Of a stretch of DNA of 64,000 nucleotides, positions 47,061 through 58,474 are shown one piece after another (positions within the stretch are counted from its first letter, which is position 1; each line of letters opens with the position of its first letter). Both the position numbers and the translations under genes were made by a program. Source of the stretch: Nelumbo lutea (Eukaryota; Streptophyta; Magnoliopsida; Proteales; Nelumbonaceae); the NCBI GenBank assembly GCA_022828595.1, contig JAKGHH010000003.1, positions 106,105,583 through 106,169,582 of the forward strand. Direction: 5' to 3'. The notes under the pieces are model-generated. The model made no database searches. It was not told the DNA's origin and worked only from the letters and a program-made list of their open reading frames with translations.

Positions 47061-47339
47061 TGACACGCAAGTGAACTAAAGAAACTACACTTGTCTTACG
47101 CAGTGATTTTTCTTTTGGAGGGGCATGGACCCTTCGGCAGTAAAAGCATAAGTGCAAAAAACACAAGGAAAAACAACAAAACAAATGCAACATTTAATGC
47201 AAAGATAAAAAATGCCAATGATTTTCATTATGCACAAATAATTTTGGCTTTACAAAATTGTTTCACGGCTCCTCAGGCCGAACATATGTACAATGTTAAA
47301 AAAAAAGAGAAAGAGAGAGAGAAAGAAAAAAGAGAGAAA

Positions 47340-49350
47340 GCTTAGCCTAAGCCTTGCCACCAGCCGGAGGAGGAAGTGCAGAATCAGTAGCCTCTTCGGG
47401 AGAGTCAGGGATCACCTTCAAAGATTCGACCTCAAAGTCTGGAAGCACCACCGCAAGTACCTTCTTGGTGTCCTCAATCCCATCAAAGTAACCCCTAGAA
47501 GCGAGATCGGCCAACTCATTGGCTCATTTCTCTCCCTCCTGGGCCCTCTTCTCAGCCTCGGTTGCCTTCTGTTCGGCCTATGCATCCTTCTTAGCTGCCT
47601 CCTCGGCCCTCTTCTTTGCCTCGGCCACCTGCTTATTTTCCTCGGCAGTGTCTTCCTCGGCCTGTTGGAGACGCCATTCGACCTTAGAAATGAGGCTCTC
47701 TATACGAGCCCTCTCCATATGCTCCTTGGAAAGGAGATCTTGCACTGTCTTCAACTTCTCCTCAGCAGCCATTCAGAACTTTTGTTCATCGCCGAAGTAC
47801 CGCTGCATCTCACAACGCTTCTCCACGTTGGTGGTGGTGACTTGATGAAGCTGGTCTTTCTCAGCCTCCAGCTTATCCATGTTGGCTAGGGTCAATTTTA
47901 GTCGATCCCCTAGCCCAACAAAGTGAAGACAGACTTGCAGCGAGAAAACAGTTAGCACCCAACAGGCTTTGCAGCCCTAGCAACTGGAAGCGGAAGGGGA
48001 GCAAGCTATTACCTCAGCCAGGCTTTACAGCCCCTGGTCGTACATCTTATCCGAGGCCATCCCTAGCATCTGGAAGCGGTCTCGTGACAGAAGAGTCCCA
48101 CTCACCAACCTCGGGCCAACTTCTGCGTTGTGGATAGAGTCCCCCTCGGAGACCTCCCAGTCAGGGCGGAAGATTTGGTCAGACCGCTAGGCGAGCTCCT
48201 CCAACGGTGTGGGAGCAGAAAATAGCCCCATTCACTCCATGTATGGCCTCCTCGGGGCATCACCGACAGAACTCCTGGCGCAGGCCACCTTCTGCTGCAG
48301 TTGACCCTCTATGGTCCCCTCGGTCGGTCTCTTCCTCCCCACCTTGGCCTCATCGGCAGGTCTCCTCGGCACCTCGGCCAGTTGCTGTGGCGCTTGCTCC
48401 TCGTGCCCCGGCTGGCCCTCCTCGACGGGCCCCTTCCCTTCGTGGGGACCTATGCTTTCGTCCCCTTGGCAGGGACTTGACGAGAAGACTCCCCCTTCGC
48501 GGGGGCCGACGCCTTCTCCTTCTGGGATGGCGTGCCCCCGGTGGCCCTCTGAGGCATCTACCCGCCAGCCTTCGCCCGCTCCTTCGGCATTACGCGGGTA
48601 CGATCAACTAGAGCCTTTCGGACGTCCGTCAACACCTCTACAAACAAAACAGTAGTTAGTACCACTACACAAAGACGAAAGACGAGGAAAATGTGGAAAG
48701 GGATTGCGTGGCCTATCTTACCGAGGGGGGCAGGGCTGACCCCGTGAAAACCAGTGGGACCTCCTCCTCCAACAAGGGCTGGGCTCGGACTCTCCCCAAG
48801 TTGAGCAGTCATGCGAGATTGTCGCTCTCCTCACTCGTAAGCAAGGGGACACTTTTGTCCGCAGACAAGTTGGCTTCTCCCCACCCTGGCTTGAAGGACT
48901 AACCCTTGGGACAAGACAAAAAAGAAGTATTTACTCTTCCAATTGTGCACAAAAGAGGGTTATCTACGGGCTTGGACTTGCGGGGTTGGAAGTAGAAGAC
49001 ATCGGCTTTGGAAGTGTGCTTTCCCAGCATGAAGACCACCCTTGGAGCCGAGCCGCCACCAACATCGCCACAATGGTCCTTATCGCATTGGGCGCTAGCT
49101 GACTAAGGGTAATGCCATACACCCTCAACAGGTCAGAGACCAACAGATGAAGGGGGAATCGAAGACCGAATTGGAGGAAGTGCTGATAAACGTAGATCTC
49201 CCCTCCTTGGGAGTCTACGATACCCGCCTCGGGCGCCCTTACTCCATAGGGCGAAGGGATGAAGTACTGCTTCGTCAGGTCCTTGACCAGATCCCAGTCC
49301 AGATAACCTTCGAACTCTGGGCGATAAGAATTAGTCTCGGCCGCCACCTT
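47340..49350 (-). pseudogene. Antisense open frames in gypsy E (Transposase_28-like)
   Basis: On the strand opposite to E, 49347-48964 encodes 127 residues including YGVRAPEAG, FGLRFPLHLLVSDLLRVYGI and LSQLAPNAI. This resembles the plant 'putative gypsy type transposon' domain (PF04195) as I recall it. Further along the same strand, 47958-47578 encodes a Glu/Lys/Ala-rich stretch with strong coiled-coil character (KLEAEKDQLHQ, AEEDTAEENKQVAEAKKRAE), which fits the usual C-terminal half of such proteins. The intervening 48964-47958 region lacks one continuous frame. Function unknown. Confidence 0.55.
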
Positions 49351-49621
49351 GGCAACACTCTCAACCCTCGTCCTGGGGACGAGGTCTAGGTCCTGCTCCC
49401 CCTTGGTTTGGGGGGACCCCTTGGCCTACCTCGACGTCACAGATGCGGCGCTCTCACGGGGAGGGTCATTGCCTCGGCGGATGCCTTCGCCCTCTCAGAG
49501 GCTACCCTCTCCCAGAGCACCTCCACCTCATCGAAGGGGAACAAAAATAGAAGGGCTTAGAGGGGAAAGGGGAGAAGGGGTTCAAATGGAGCTCCCCTCC
49601 GATACATTCGGAAGCTCATAG

Positions 49622-50439
49622 TGCTTAGGTACAGAATCTGAGAAGGACATTGTTGGAAATTACCTAAAAAGGGAGTGGAAGAAATAGAAGTGAAGGTGAA
49701 GTGTTGAAGACTGGAGAATCTGGGAGCTGAATTCAATCAAAGGCGAAAGCACTTGGGGGCAAAATGACAAGAATTCTGTTGTCGAAGCCCCTATTTAAAG
49801 AAGAGTGAATGGCCCAAATTTCTCAAGATCCAATGACTGAAAAGCCACCGCCTTCACAACCCAATCATGGCGCGTCGCATGACGCTCAGCCTCGGAAGGC
49901 AAAACGATGCAGTGATAACAACTCAGATCATTTCAAATATAACGGATGAGAAGCACCTCCGCACTTGCAATCCAATCATGCCACACCCCTTAGCGCTCAC
50001 CCTCGGAAGATGAAACGATGCTCAAGACGAGCCAGCACGTCCACCCAAAGCGACTCACCAGTCCGAGCGGCCTGTTCCAGTAAGCACGCACACCGATTCA
50101 ACTAGAAAGCCATCCCGCGCATGGATCCTTGGGCGTCATGGGCCCTTCGGCTTCATAGGTCCTCAGCCTAAACAGCCTTTGATCCCTTAGGTCCTCGGCC
50201 CAAACGATGACACCTAAGCACCCGTACTGAGCGCGCCTCTCGAGCCACCTGTCCGAAGCAGTAGTGCCATAGACCACTCGTAGCCTCGGCCCCACTTACG
50301 AAGACAAACCAGGCAAAGACGTGAAAGAGGATGCCACTACAAGGTACACCTCGGCTGTTGGGCCCACTGGCACTCACCATTACTACTCCCATCAGTTGAA
50401 GCTGAACTCTCCTCCTCGGCTTCGGGAGTGGGGGGCAAG
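49622..50439. other. Non-coding 3' end of gypsy E
   Basis: This GC-rich stretch before the 3' LTR has only short incidental frames. It ends in the polypurine tract TGGGGGGCAAG. Confidence 0.6.
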
Positions 50440-51004
50440 TGATGTGGGGTGACCCAACCCAGCCCATTTGAGGCTGGGAGGCCCAGCCCACGAGTGTCAG
50501 ATCTGGGAACGAGATCCGTTACAGTAGGGATTACCCTGCTCCCCTCTTATGGAGCCAATTTGCGGAGCACTCACATGATCCTTCCAAGCCCGTTGTACGC
50601 TTATGTACGGCTCCCATCTCAGGCGTTCATCTCCACCTATCTCCAAGCAGCTCAAGTATCAATAGGGGTGCCCCCCTCCAGGTAAGGGGATGGAATCAAA
50701 ACTAATATGATACAATCTGCATATGGACCTGGAACTGGTCTCAAAAACTATATTCTGGTCCCCCTCTTCGTACCTCATACTCACTTGACTGTCGGAGACT
50801 CTGCCTTGGATTCTCACCCGGGGCCTCCGACACGTTCCGTCTTGCAGTGCCTTGGCCGTCTACCTTCGACTTCTACAATACTCGGAGCCCATTCTACCTC
50901 GGCTTGTAGACCTCGGCCTCAACACAAGCTCTCCAAACCTTTGAAGTATTCAGAGTCTAAGGGCAAAATTACTTTGATGTCCTCGACCAATCCAAACACG
51001 AAGA
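50440..51004 (+). repeat. 3' LTR of gypsy E
   Basis: This 565-bp partner of 33344-33918 starts TGATGTGGGGTGACCC. Its TATA box is altered (TATCAATA near 50658), and its last bases read GAAGA where the 5' copy has CAACA. The TSD GACAT follows at 51005-51009. Confidence 0.9.
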
Positions 51005-51240
51005 GACATGATGATGAGACATTGTGTATGACGGTTAGGAAAGCTTCAAGTGGTAGATGATATGAAAAAAAAAAAATGTCGCCCATCCAATTTTCTTCGA
51101 TTACATATATGATAATTACTATGACGAGTGTCATTTAGGCAAGTGTAATCAATGCTGAATGGACGGAATTTCTAATGTTTCTATCCAAAATCGATAATCT
51201 CCAACGAGAATGGATGTAATTTTTACTTTTTTAGCACCCA

Positions 51241-51515
51241 ATTTCTGTTCCACCACCGCCACCTCCACCTCTTGGGAAGCTCCAGCCCATCCTCCACTCA
51301 TTCATGAGCTGCTAAGTAGGCCACCTGAACCTATAACTCCTTATAGACTAGTTATCTTCTAGAATTCATCAGCAATTTCTCCAATTAGATTGACGCAAAG
51401 TTCCCATAACATGGAGAGAAGTGAGGAGACTCCAAAGCCAAAGCTGAAGCCATTACATTGGGACATGGTTAGGGCAAGCTCTGGTCGTGCAATGGTTTGG
51501 GATCAGTTGAAATCC
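51241..51515 (+). pseudogene. Formin gene fragment (FH1 end and FH2 start)
   Basis: A proline run encoded at 51247-51276 (V then seven Pro, LGK) is followed, in another frame, by 51423-51515. That encodes [20 protein letters not shown] and then [11 protein letters not shown] before a stop at 51516-51518. [13 protein letters not shown]...[10 protein letters not shown] is the conserved beginning of the plant formin FH2 domain, which binds actin barbed ends. Only about 30 of roughly 400 FH2 residues are present, so this is a captured or decayed fragment. It lies inside the candidate Pack-MULE. Confidence 0.85.
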
Positions 51516-51982
51516 TAGTAACTTTTTTTTTTTTCATAAATCTATATCTCAATTCTCTTTTTTCTGCTAGGCTGATGGTGAACCCATCAATTAGATTTTA
51601 TTTCAAAAATTTGAACCAAAATAAAAGGTAAATTTGACATTTTGTTTTTTTAGCCTTTATCTATGGTGACAAATGTCATAGAAAATAGGGGTATTTTGAG
51701 GCAATATATGAACATTAAGAGTAGAGTCTGTCATTTAGCTAAATAGTAGGGATAGTTTAAGAAATTTACCCTAACAAAAAATTGCCAATCATTCTTATAT
51801 TCATCAACCGTTAACCTCAAATTACAAGAGAGTCGGCTTTTTGTCAACAAATGATAGACAAAGGGGCTTTCGTGCACATTGTAGGGATGAAGCCCTTGAA
51901 CAAAATGCAATGGGCCCCTATGCATACATTGTCCTTCTGCTCCACTTGTGTTTTGGGTTTTGAAGATAATTTTTTTTATTAA

Positions 51983-52103
51983 GGCCATGTTTGGTTCGAA
52001 GGAAATGGTAGGAAAAGGAAGGAAAACATAGGGAAACTTATACAAGGTTTGTAAAGGCTTCCCTACATTTCCCTTCATTTTTTCCTTCAAACCAAACACA
52101 GCC
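51983..52103. mobile_element. 121-bp MITE with GGCC(A/T)GTGTTTGG-type ends
   Basis: The left end GGCCATGTTTGGTTCGAAGG and the inverted right end GGCTGTGTTTGGTTTGAAGG agree at 17 of 20 positions. The flanks TAA (51980-51982) and CAA (52104-52106) would be a 3-bp TSD with one mismatch, as in PIF/Harbinger (Tourist-like) MITEs. Confidence 0.55.
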
Positions 52104-52223
52104 CAAGGTTTTGGGTTTTCTTCTATCATCTATCTCTTTCTATGTTTCTCCTCCTCTTCCTTCTCCTCCTCATCCATGAAAGAAATTTATGTGTTGTGGT
52201 TCAAGAAGAGAGAAGAAATGATA

Positions 52224-52686
52224 AGGATGCAAGCGAATTGGATCAGATTCAAATAAAGGTATATCCAAACCTTATTTGGTCCAAATATTCGACCAAATTT
52301 GTTTGAATACTAATTAGATTTGAATCAAATCATGATGCTGGATATTTGAATATGTTCTGGTCCAATTCTATTTGAAATAGTAAATTATTAAAAGGAAAAG
52401 AAAATATAATAGTTTAAATAAGGAAAAACAAAAAATACAAGTATTTTCAATTATTTTGTTATATATATACATGTAGTTTTATAAAAATAAATAATATAAA
52501 ATTTTTTAAAAAATGCAATATAAATAGCATATATGGAATTAGATAGAGGCGTTCCGAATCCGACTTAACTTTTAATTAGGTCCAGTTATCCAATTTGACG
52601 TGCAATCCGAAAATAGGTATATTTGAATTAGACAAAATAGGACCAAATTTTGGATAGGATCAAATCATGATCCGATCCATTTGCAT
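52224..52686. mobile_element. Possible hAT-like MITE (463 bp)
   Basis: The ends share inverted GATGCAA...GGATC motifs, and the flanks are AAATGATA (52216-52223) and AAATGATT (52687-52694), 7 of 8 matching. The interior is AT-rich with no coding sequence. Confidence 0.4.
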
Positions 52687-52899
52687 AAATGATTTGCTAC
52701 TAGAGAGAGAGAGAGAGAGTTAACCCTAAATAATACATGTATGGCCTTGGCCTTGACGGGCAATCTAGGTTTGCCCATAAAATTAATAAATATACATTAT
52801 CTATACTACTTTAAAAAGCACGAATACCCTCAAGAATATTTCTAGATTTTTTTAATGACAGAAGTTATCCCTCCATATTTAAATTTATTGATAAAAAAT

Positions 52900-55800
52900 G
52901 TGGGTAAATAGGGTAATCAGTTATTGATATTAAATGAGTTGAAAAGTGGTAATGTTAAGACATTCAATTCTCTCTCATTAAATCCAATATTTAAGGAATT
53001 AACTTACATTCACCTTCATTGAATGATACACTTAAAACATTTTTTTTGTTTCATTTCATCATTAAGTTCTATTAATTAAATCCATGCATAATAAATTAAT
53101 AATTCTAATAACATAAAAATTTATACTTTTAAAATCTATCGGGAAAAAAATAGTGTTTTCATCTAGGTGGTGGTAAGAAACTAAACCATTTTGGGTCAAA
53201 TGGGCCAACCCATGTTGCCACAATTAAATAATAAAATTCAAAATAGATACAATGCAAAAAAAAGAACATTTTAGCATCACATATTCGACATATTAAATAA
53301 TAATAAGTATGATAAATAAGAAATACTTTTATTAATGATGGAAATTGAATGTAAGACTTAAAACCAATTGGATATATTGTCTCATTAAATCCTATATTTA
53401 AGATATATTTTTCATCATTAAATTCTACTAATTAAAGCAACAACATTAATTTTAATAGTCTAAAAATAAATATTTTGAAAAGTAAGTTAAAAATAAAACC
53501 ATTTTCTTCCCTCCTTGATGGGTAAGCAATTCAACCATTTGGGATCAAATGAGTTAATAAATAATGACATAATTAAATAATAAGAAATTAAAATAAATAA
53601 AAATATATAATACAAAAATATCTCTAATGTTGTATATTCGTTATATGAAACAAAAATAAGCATGGAACATAATAAGTATTTTTATTAATGATGAAAATGA
53701 AAATCCAAATTTAAAATAAACCTAGAAACAGAATTATGTCATAGTCAAATAATAAAATTTTCAAAAATAGAAAGTGCAAAGAATTACAAAAATAAAAATA
53801 GAGAAAATTTTGGGTACATATCTAATGTTATATATTTATAAAAAATAAAATATTGGGTACCTCTCTAATATTATACATTTATTTTATTGAACAAAAATAA
53901 GTATTATACATAAGAAATAATTTTATCAATTATGGAAATGTAATACAAAATTTAATGTCAACCTAGAAAGGAAATTATTTTTCTTTTTGGGTAGTGTGTT
54001 AGAATTTGTGTTAAATGGATTGATCAAATAAATCTTTAAAAAATTAAAAAGTACTGATGTAGCGCGATCCAGTCACTCCTACCTGGCATTCATGTGGCAC
54101 CTGAGAGGTACTTGAAACAATGAGGAACAAGAAGAATTCCTGGGGGATTTGCCCGGCGGGAATGCTACAACAATTAAGTTAGTATTCTGTCTGAGAAGCG
54201 AAGGGAAGACGAAGGCTAAGAGTGCAAATTGCGCAGGTGGTTCAAAAGATACCTTGTTCCTTGAAATAAGCCCCTTATAACAAAATTCCGTTGCATCAGG
54301 CCCTCTGGCTTCTAACAGGGCAGGCATAACTGTCACTGTCAGTCTGTCACAACCGTTACAAGCAAGGCTGAGGTGGCACGCGCGGGGCCGTTGTCGCAGG
54401 GTACGTGCCTGTCAGGTGTAAGACACCTTCTAAAGGTGGCAGGCGCGACGCTGTCCCCAGGTTTGTCGGGTACGATGGTCGGGCATGAGATCTTTCGACG
54501 GTGCGCCGAACTACCCTTTCGCGAGTTACCCTGTGTCGGGCTATCCCATAGGCGGCGAGTTGCCTGTGGCAAGCTATGCCGAGCTATCTGGCCTGAGGTG
54601 TTTTCACCCCGGGGTGTTTGGAGGTGGGTCGGTGAGCTCTTGTCGGGGAGTGGCCCGAAGTCCATCGGAAGGAGCTCGGGTATCGAGAAAGGTCAGGGTA
54701 CCCCTATCTCGGGGCACCCCCTCGAAGTGCCTTAACCCCGGGGAGGAGATGCAGGCAAGACGGCTTCTGGCGAGTAGTTTATCCGCCCAGTTGCCGATCT
54801 CAACTCAGTGAGGCCCTCCCCCCGAGTTGCGGTTATGTCAGTTGCGCTGTCACGCTGAGTCACTGTTTGAGCAAGGTCACACCCACGCGTACCCGTGCTA
54901 CGAGGTCGGGCCAAATCACCCTCCATCAAGTACAAATAATCAAAAGAATAAATTAATTATGGCAAACAAAAATTAAGTGTGATAAGTAAGAAATATTTAC
55001 ATAACGTAGATGAAATATATAATTTAAAACTTATATGAAAGCAAAGGTATTTTCTTATTTAGATGATGGGTTTGTCAATGGTTCAACTTTTCAAAGAAAC
55101 TCGTGATGTCATAATTGAATAATAAATATTAAAAAAAGATATAGCACAAAAAATAAAAAGGTATAAAATTTTGTTAAAAACATTTGAGAGCATTTCTAAT
55201 GTTTTATATTCATCATGTTAAATAAAATTAATTGTTAAAATAAAAATTCATGTTGTCATAATTAAATAATAAAACTCAGAAATAGATAAAATGTAAAAAA
55301 AAAAAATGTATGATTAAAAAATTGGAAACCTTTTTAACATCATTTATTCATCATATTAAGCAATAATAAGTATGATAAATAAGAAATGTTTTTTAATGAT
55401 GAAATGGAATGTAAAATTTAAAACCATTTGGAAATAAAGCTATTTCCTATACTTTCTCATTAAATCTCACATCTAAGGTATATTATCTCATTAAATCCTA
55501 TATTTAAGATATGTTTTTCTCAACATTTAATTATACTAATTAAATTCACAACATTAATCTTAATAGTATAAAAATAAATATTTTGATAATTAATTTGAAA
55601 GCAAAACTATTTTCTTCCCTCTTGGTGCTAGGTAAGCAATTCAACTCTTTTGGGTCAAATGGGTTAAAAAATAATGCCATAATTCAATAATAAAAAATAA
55701 AATAGAATAAAATATTAATACAATAAAGAATTGGGTATACCTAATATATTGTATATATATTCATTATACTAAACAAAAATAAATATGAAATGTAAGACGT

Positions 55801-56520
55801 GTTTTTATTAATGATGAAAATGAAATGCCAAATTTAAAATCAATATAGAAATAAAATGACATCATAGTCAAATAATAAAAATTTAAAAAATAACAAATGC
55901 AAAGAATCACAAAAATAAAAAATAGAAAAAAAAATTGTGGACACATATCTAATGTTATATATTTATAAAAAATAAAAAGTATTGGGTACATGTCTAATAT
56001 TATGCATTCATTATATTGAACAAAAGTAAGTATTATAAATAATGATTAATTTTATTAATAATGGAAATGTAATACAAAATTTAATGTCGATTTAGAAATC
56101 AAACTATTTTCCTTTTTGAATGGTGGGTTAGTGGTTTGGGTCAAATGGGTTAAGTAATGATATGATAGTTAAATAATAAATCTTTAAAAATTAAAAAGTA
56201 CAAGTAATCAAAAGAATATATACAAAAATTATATGTTAATTATGTGAAACAAAAATTGAGTGTGATAAGTCAAAATTATTTATATAATGTAGATGAAATA
56301 TATAATTTAAAACTGATCTAAAAGCAAAGCTATTTTCTTATTTGTATGGTGGGTCAATGGTCCAACTTCTCAAAGAAATCCATAATGTCATAATTGAATA
56401 ATAAATATTTAAAAAAAAGATAGAAGACAAAAAATGAAAAAGTATAGAATTTTTTCAAAATTTTTTTGGAACATTTCTAATGGCATCATCATATTAAATA
56501 AAAATAATTATTAAAATAAA
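52900..56520. repeat. AT-rich tandem duplication, unit about 1.2 kb
   Basis: The block 53160-55240 (less the solo LTR) recurs, diverged, at 55241-56520. Matching landmarks are 53170/55245, 53521/55623, 53750/55868, 53989/56117, 54934/56194 and 55063/56345. Each unit holds sub-repeats containing GGTCAAATGGGTTAA and TAATTAAATAATAAA motifs. A partial further copy occupies about 52930-53160. No gene is present. Confidence 0.75.
54055..54928. mobile_element. Solo LTR (874 bp), GC-rich, in the tandem repeat
   Basis: It starts TGATGTAGCGCG, ends CTCCATCA, and is flanked by perfect AGTAC at 54050-54054 and 54929-54933. The second tandem copy keeps the uninterrupted site AAAAAGTACAAGTAATC at 56194-56210, proving both the insertion and its ends. 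The GC content contrasts sharply with its surroundings. Open frames inside it (54339-54811) are incidental. Confidence 0.88.
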
Positions 56521-56546
56521 AATTATTTTTTATTATGACAGAAATG

Positions 56547-56547
<1 letters not shown>

Positions 56548-56611
<64 letters not shown>

Positions 56612-56634
56612 TGATGATGATGATGACGATGATG

Positions 56635-56674
<40 letters not shown>

Positions 56675-56701
56675 CAACAACAACAACAACAACAACAATA
56701 A
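56548..56701. repeat. Compound trinucleotide microsatellite
   Basis: Consecutive blocks: AAT repeats (56548-56610), ATG/GAT repeats with one GAC interruption (56610-56634), AAT repeats (56635-56670) and AAC repeats (56671-56698). Confidence 0.97.
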
Positions 56702-56940
56702 ATGTTATTGTAATTTAAAATTTCCATGTGCGTATATTACTACAAGTATTTTAATTTATTTTTAATCATGTTATTACTTTTGTAAATTTTCATTTTCTAT
56801 CTTAACTATGATATATCTAAAATTCAAGTAATTAATATGAAGAAAAAATTATTACATGCAACGCATGCACTTAATTAATAGTTAAATCAAAATTATACAA
56901 TATATATTTTTATATGTATTTTAACATATATTATTTATAA

Positions 56941-57969
56941 GGGTAAATTCCAAAGACCCCCTGTACTATGGGGTTTGTGACAAAGACCCCCTTCCCTAGC
57001 CTTTCATCAAAAAATATGAAAAATCTACTGTTGCAATATTTTTTAATCCCCATACTACCCTTGTAATAACTATTCAGACAATTTTAACCCTGTTTTTATG
57101 TTTTATACATTTTCTTACCTTATTTCTCCCTTGCGGTCAAGGAATTTCTCCTTCATGACCAAGCTCCGAGTTACACTAGCAAGGGACATCTCCCTCACGA
57201 GTTTTAGCCGCACGGGATTTCTTCCTCACAAGTTTCAGTCACAAGCCACTGTGACCGAGGGAAATTAGAGCTGTACTCAAGAGCTGATACTAATTGTTGC
57301 AATCAAACGAGCTTCTTCTAATACCCAAGGATTGCATTCTGCATGTGGGTTTGTCTACAAGAAAAGAGGGGAAAAAAAGAATATATAGGAATCACGAGAA
57401 AACAATAACAAGCATGTTCATTATCCCAAGGGCTCAAAAACGACATTGAAGATTGAGAAGGCCTGGTAAGCACAAGCAAAAAACTAAAACAACAAAAAAT
57501 GAAAATTGGAAAGTGATTAGTAGAGAAAAAAGAGATCCCGACATTTTGAGGGAGAAAGCAAGCAAGAGAGAGATGACCTATTAACGACCAGAACTCCAAA
57601 ACAGAAGCTCAAAATGCAGAAGAGAGAAACCCATCTGGTTGAGAGCCCGCCTCCACTCTTTTGGTGCCTTCTCACGAGCATCAACCCCATTAAGAGCTAT
57701 ATGCCTCTGCAGAGCTTCTTCCTGCTGTTGCTGTTCGAGTGTTACTGTGTCACAGAGAAGAAGCAAAAGGTGCCATGGGAGAGGGAGAAAGAGGCTCAGG
57801 AATCTGAGAGTTTGCAACAAATTGATGAGTATATTTTAAAAAGGCAGTCGGACTCATTTTTCAAAAACAAACAAATATGTTCGGTGGGTGTCTAGAAAAT
57901 GCTCACTCGACTCGTGGAAGTTATTTTCGTCAAATGGCCCATAGTATAGGGAGGTGTTTGTAATATCCG
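56941..57969. mobile_element. Possible TIR element (about 1 kb)
   Basis: The left end (GGGTAAATTCCAAAGACCCC then CTGTACTATGGGG) and the right end (CCCATAGTATAGGGAGGTGT then TTGTAATATCC) are imperfect inverted repeats of about 33 bp. The interior has short frames only. A target duplication could not be confirmed. Confidence 0.45.
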
Positions 57970-58159
57970 TACTTCTCTGTTTATAATTTTATACAACACA
58001 TGTCGAGCAGGCTAGGCAATGCGGACGGACCCAAGCAAAAATGATCAACCATACAGTGCAGGTCAGGTTGAGGCCAACCCTGAACCACCTTGAGTTATCC
58101 CCAACCCCAACCCTAACCCGACTTTACATTTTTTTCCCGGGTTGGATCGAGTAAAAATG

Positions 58160-58474
58160 TTCAAATGGAGAAGAGCTGAAGAAATCCATACAATGTATAT
58201 TGGCTTTGACTCATGGGACACGTGTACGGTCTGTGTTGAAAAACACCATGAACCTCTATGGGGCTCGAAACAGCGTAGGAACGGATAACAGAGCTGTCGA
58301 AGGGTTGGTGGAAATTGTTAGGTGTACAAAATGGACGCAGAAAAAGCAAAATATAGATTATAGACCGTAGAGCAGACACAGACACACAAAGGAGGAAAGG
58401 AAAGGAGAGACAGAAGACGGAAGGCTTCGGCGCTTCGCTATCCAACCACCCATCTCTCTGCACAACCTGCTACA
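58160..58474 (+). promoter_or_regulatory. PHR2 proximal 5' flank with a G-box
   Basis: A palindromic ACACGTGT containing CACGTG (58219-58224) lies about 250 bp upstream of the PHR2 start codon. G-boxes are bound by bZIP and bHLH regulators of light responses, which would suit a photolyase-family gene. A pyrimidine-rich leader (CTCTCTGCAC) directly precedes the ATG. No clear TATA box is seen. Confidence 0.5.

Larger units (their letters stand above)
33344..51004 (+). mobile_element. Ty3/gypsy LTR retrotransposon E, Tat-like lineage
   Basis: LTRs lie at 33344-33918 and 50440-51004, with a perfect TSD GACAT at 33339-33343 and 51005-51009. The order is LTR, PBS, gag, [insertion D], RT-RNase H, integrase, long 3' region with a tandem repeat and an antisense frame, polypurine tract (TGGGGGGCAAG), LTR. 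The RT-RH-INT order gives Ty3/gypsy. The RT wording, second RNase H-like segment and long 3' region fit Tat/Ogre/Retand-type plant elements. The LTRs differ at roughly 10% of positions by eye, so this is an old insertion. Confidence 0.92.
32389..51772. mobile_element. Candidate Pack-MULE-like element, split by gypsy E
   Basis: The ends are inverted repeats: AGGGTAAATTTCGTAAACTA at 32389 and, read inward from 51772, AGGGTAAATTTCTTAAACTA, with weaker similarity continuing for a further 30-50 bp. Removing gypsy E leaves about 1.7 kb, which includes a formin gene fragment. The flanks (TAATAAAA and TAACAAAA) are similar but low-complexity, so a TSD is not proven. TIR length and gene capture suggest a Mutator-like element without transposase. 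Confidence 0.5.

Noticed and set aside
47091..48655. Plus-strand frames of 84-198 residues, Ser/Leu/Pro-rich
   Set aside because: They are reverse-strand shadows of the Glu/Lys-rich antisense frame of gypsy E.
54339..54811. GC-rich open frames of about 110-120 residues on both strands
   Set aside because: They lie wholly inside the solo LTR with TSDs and resemble no protein.
56489..56727. Poly-Leu, poly-Tyr/Cys and poly-Ile frames
   Set aside because: They are translations of the trinucleotide microsatellite.
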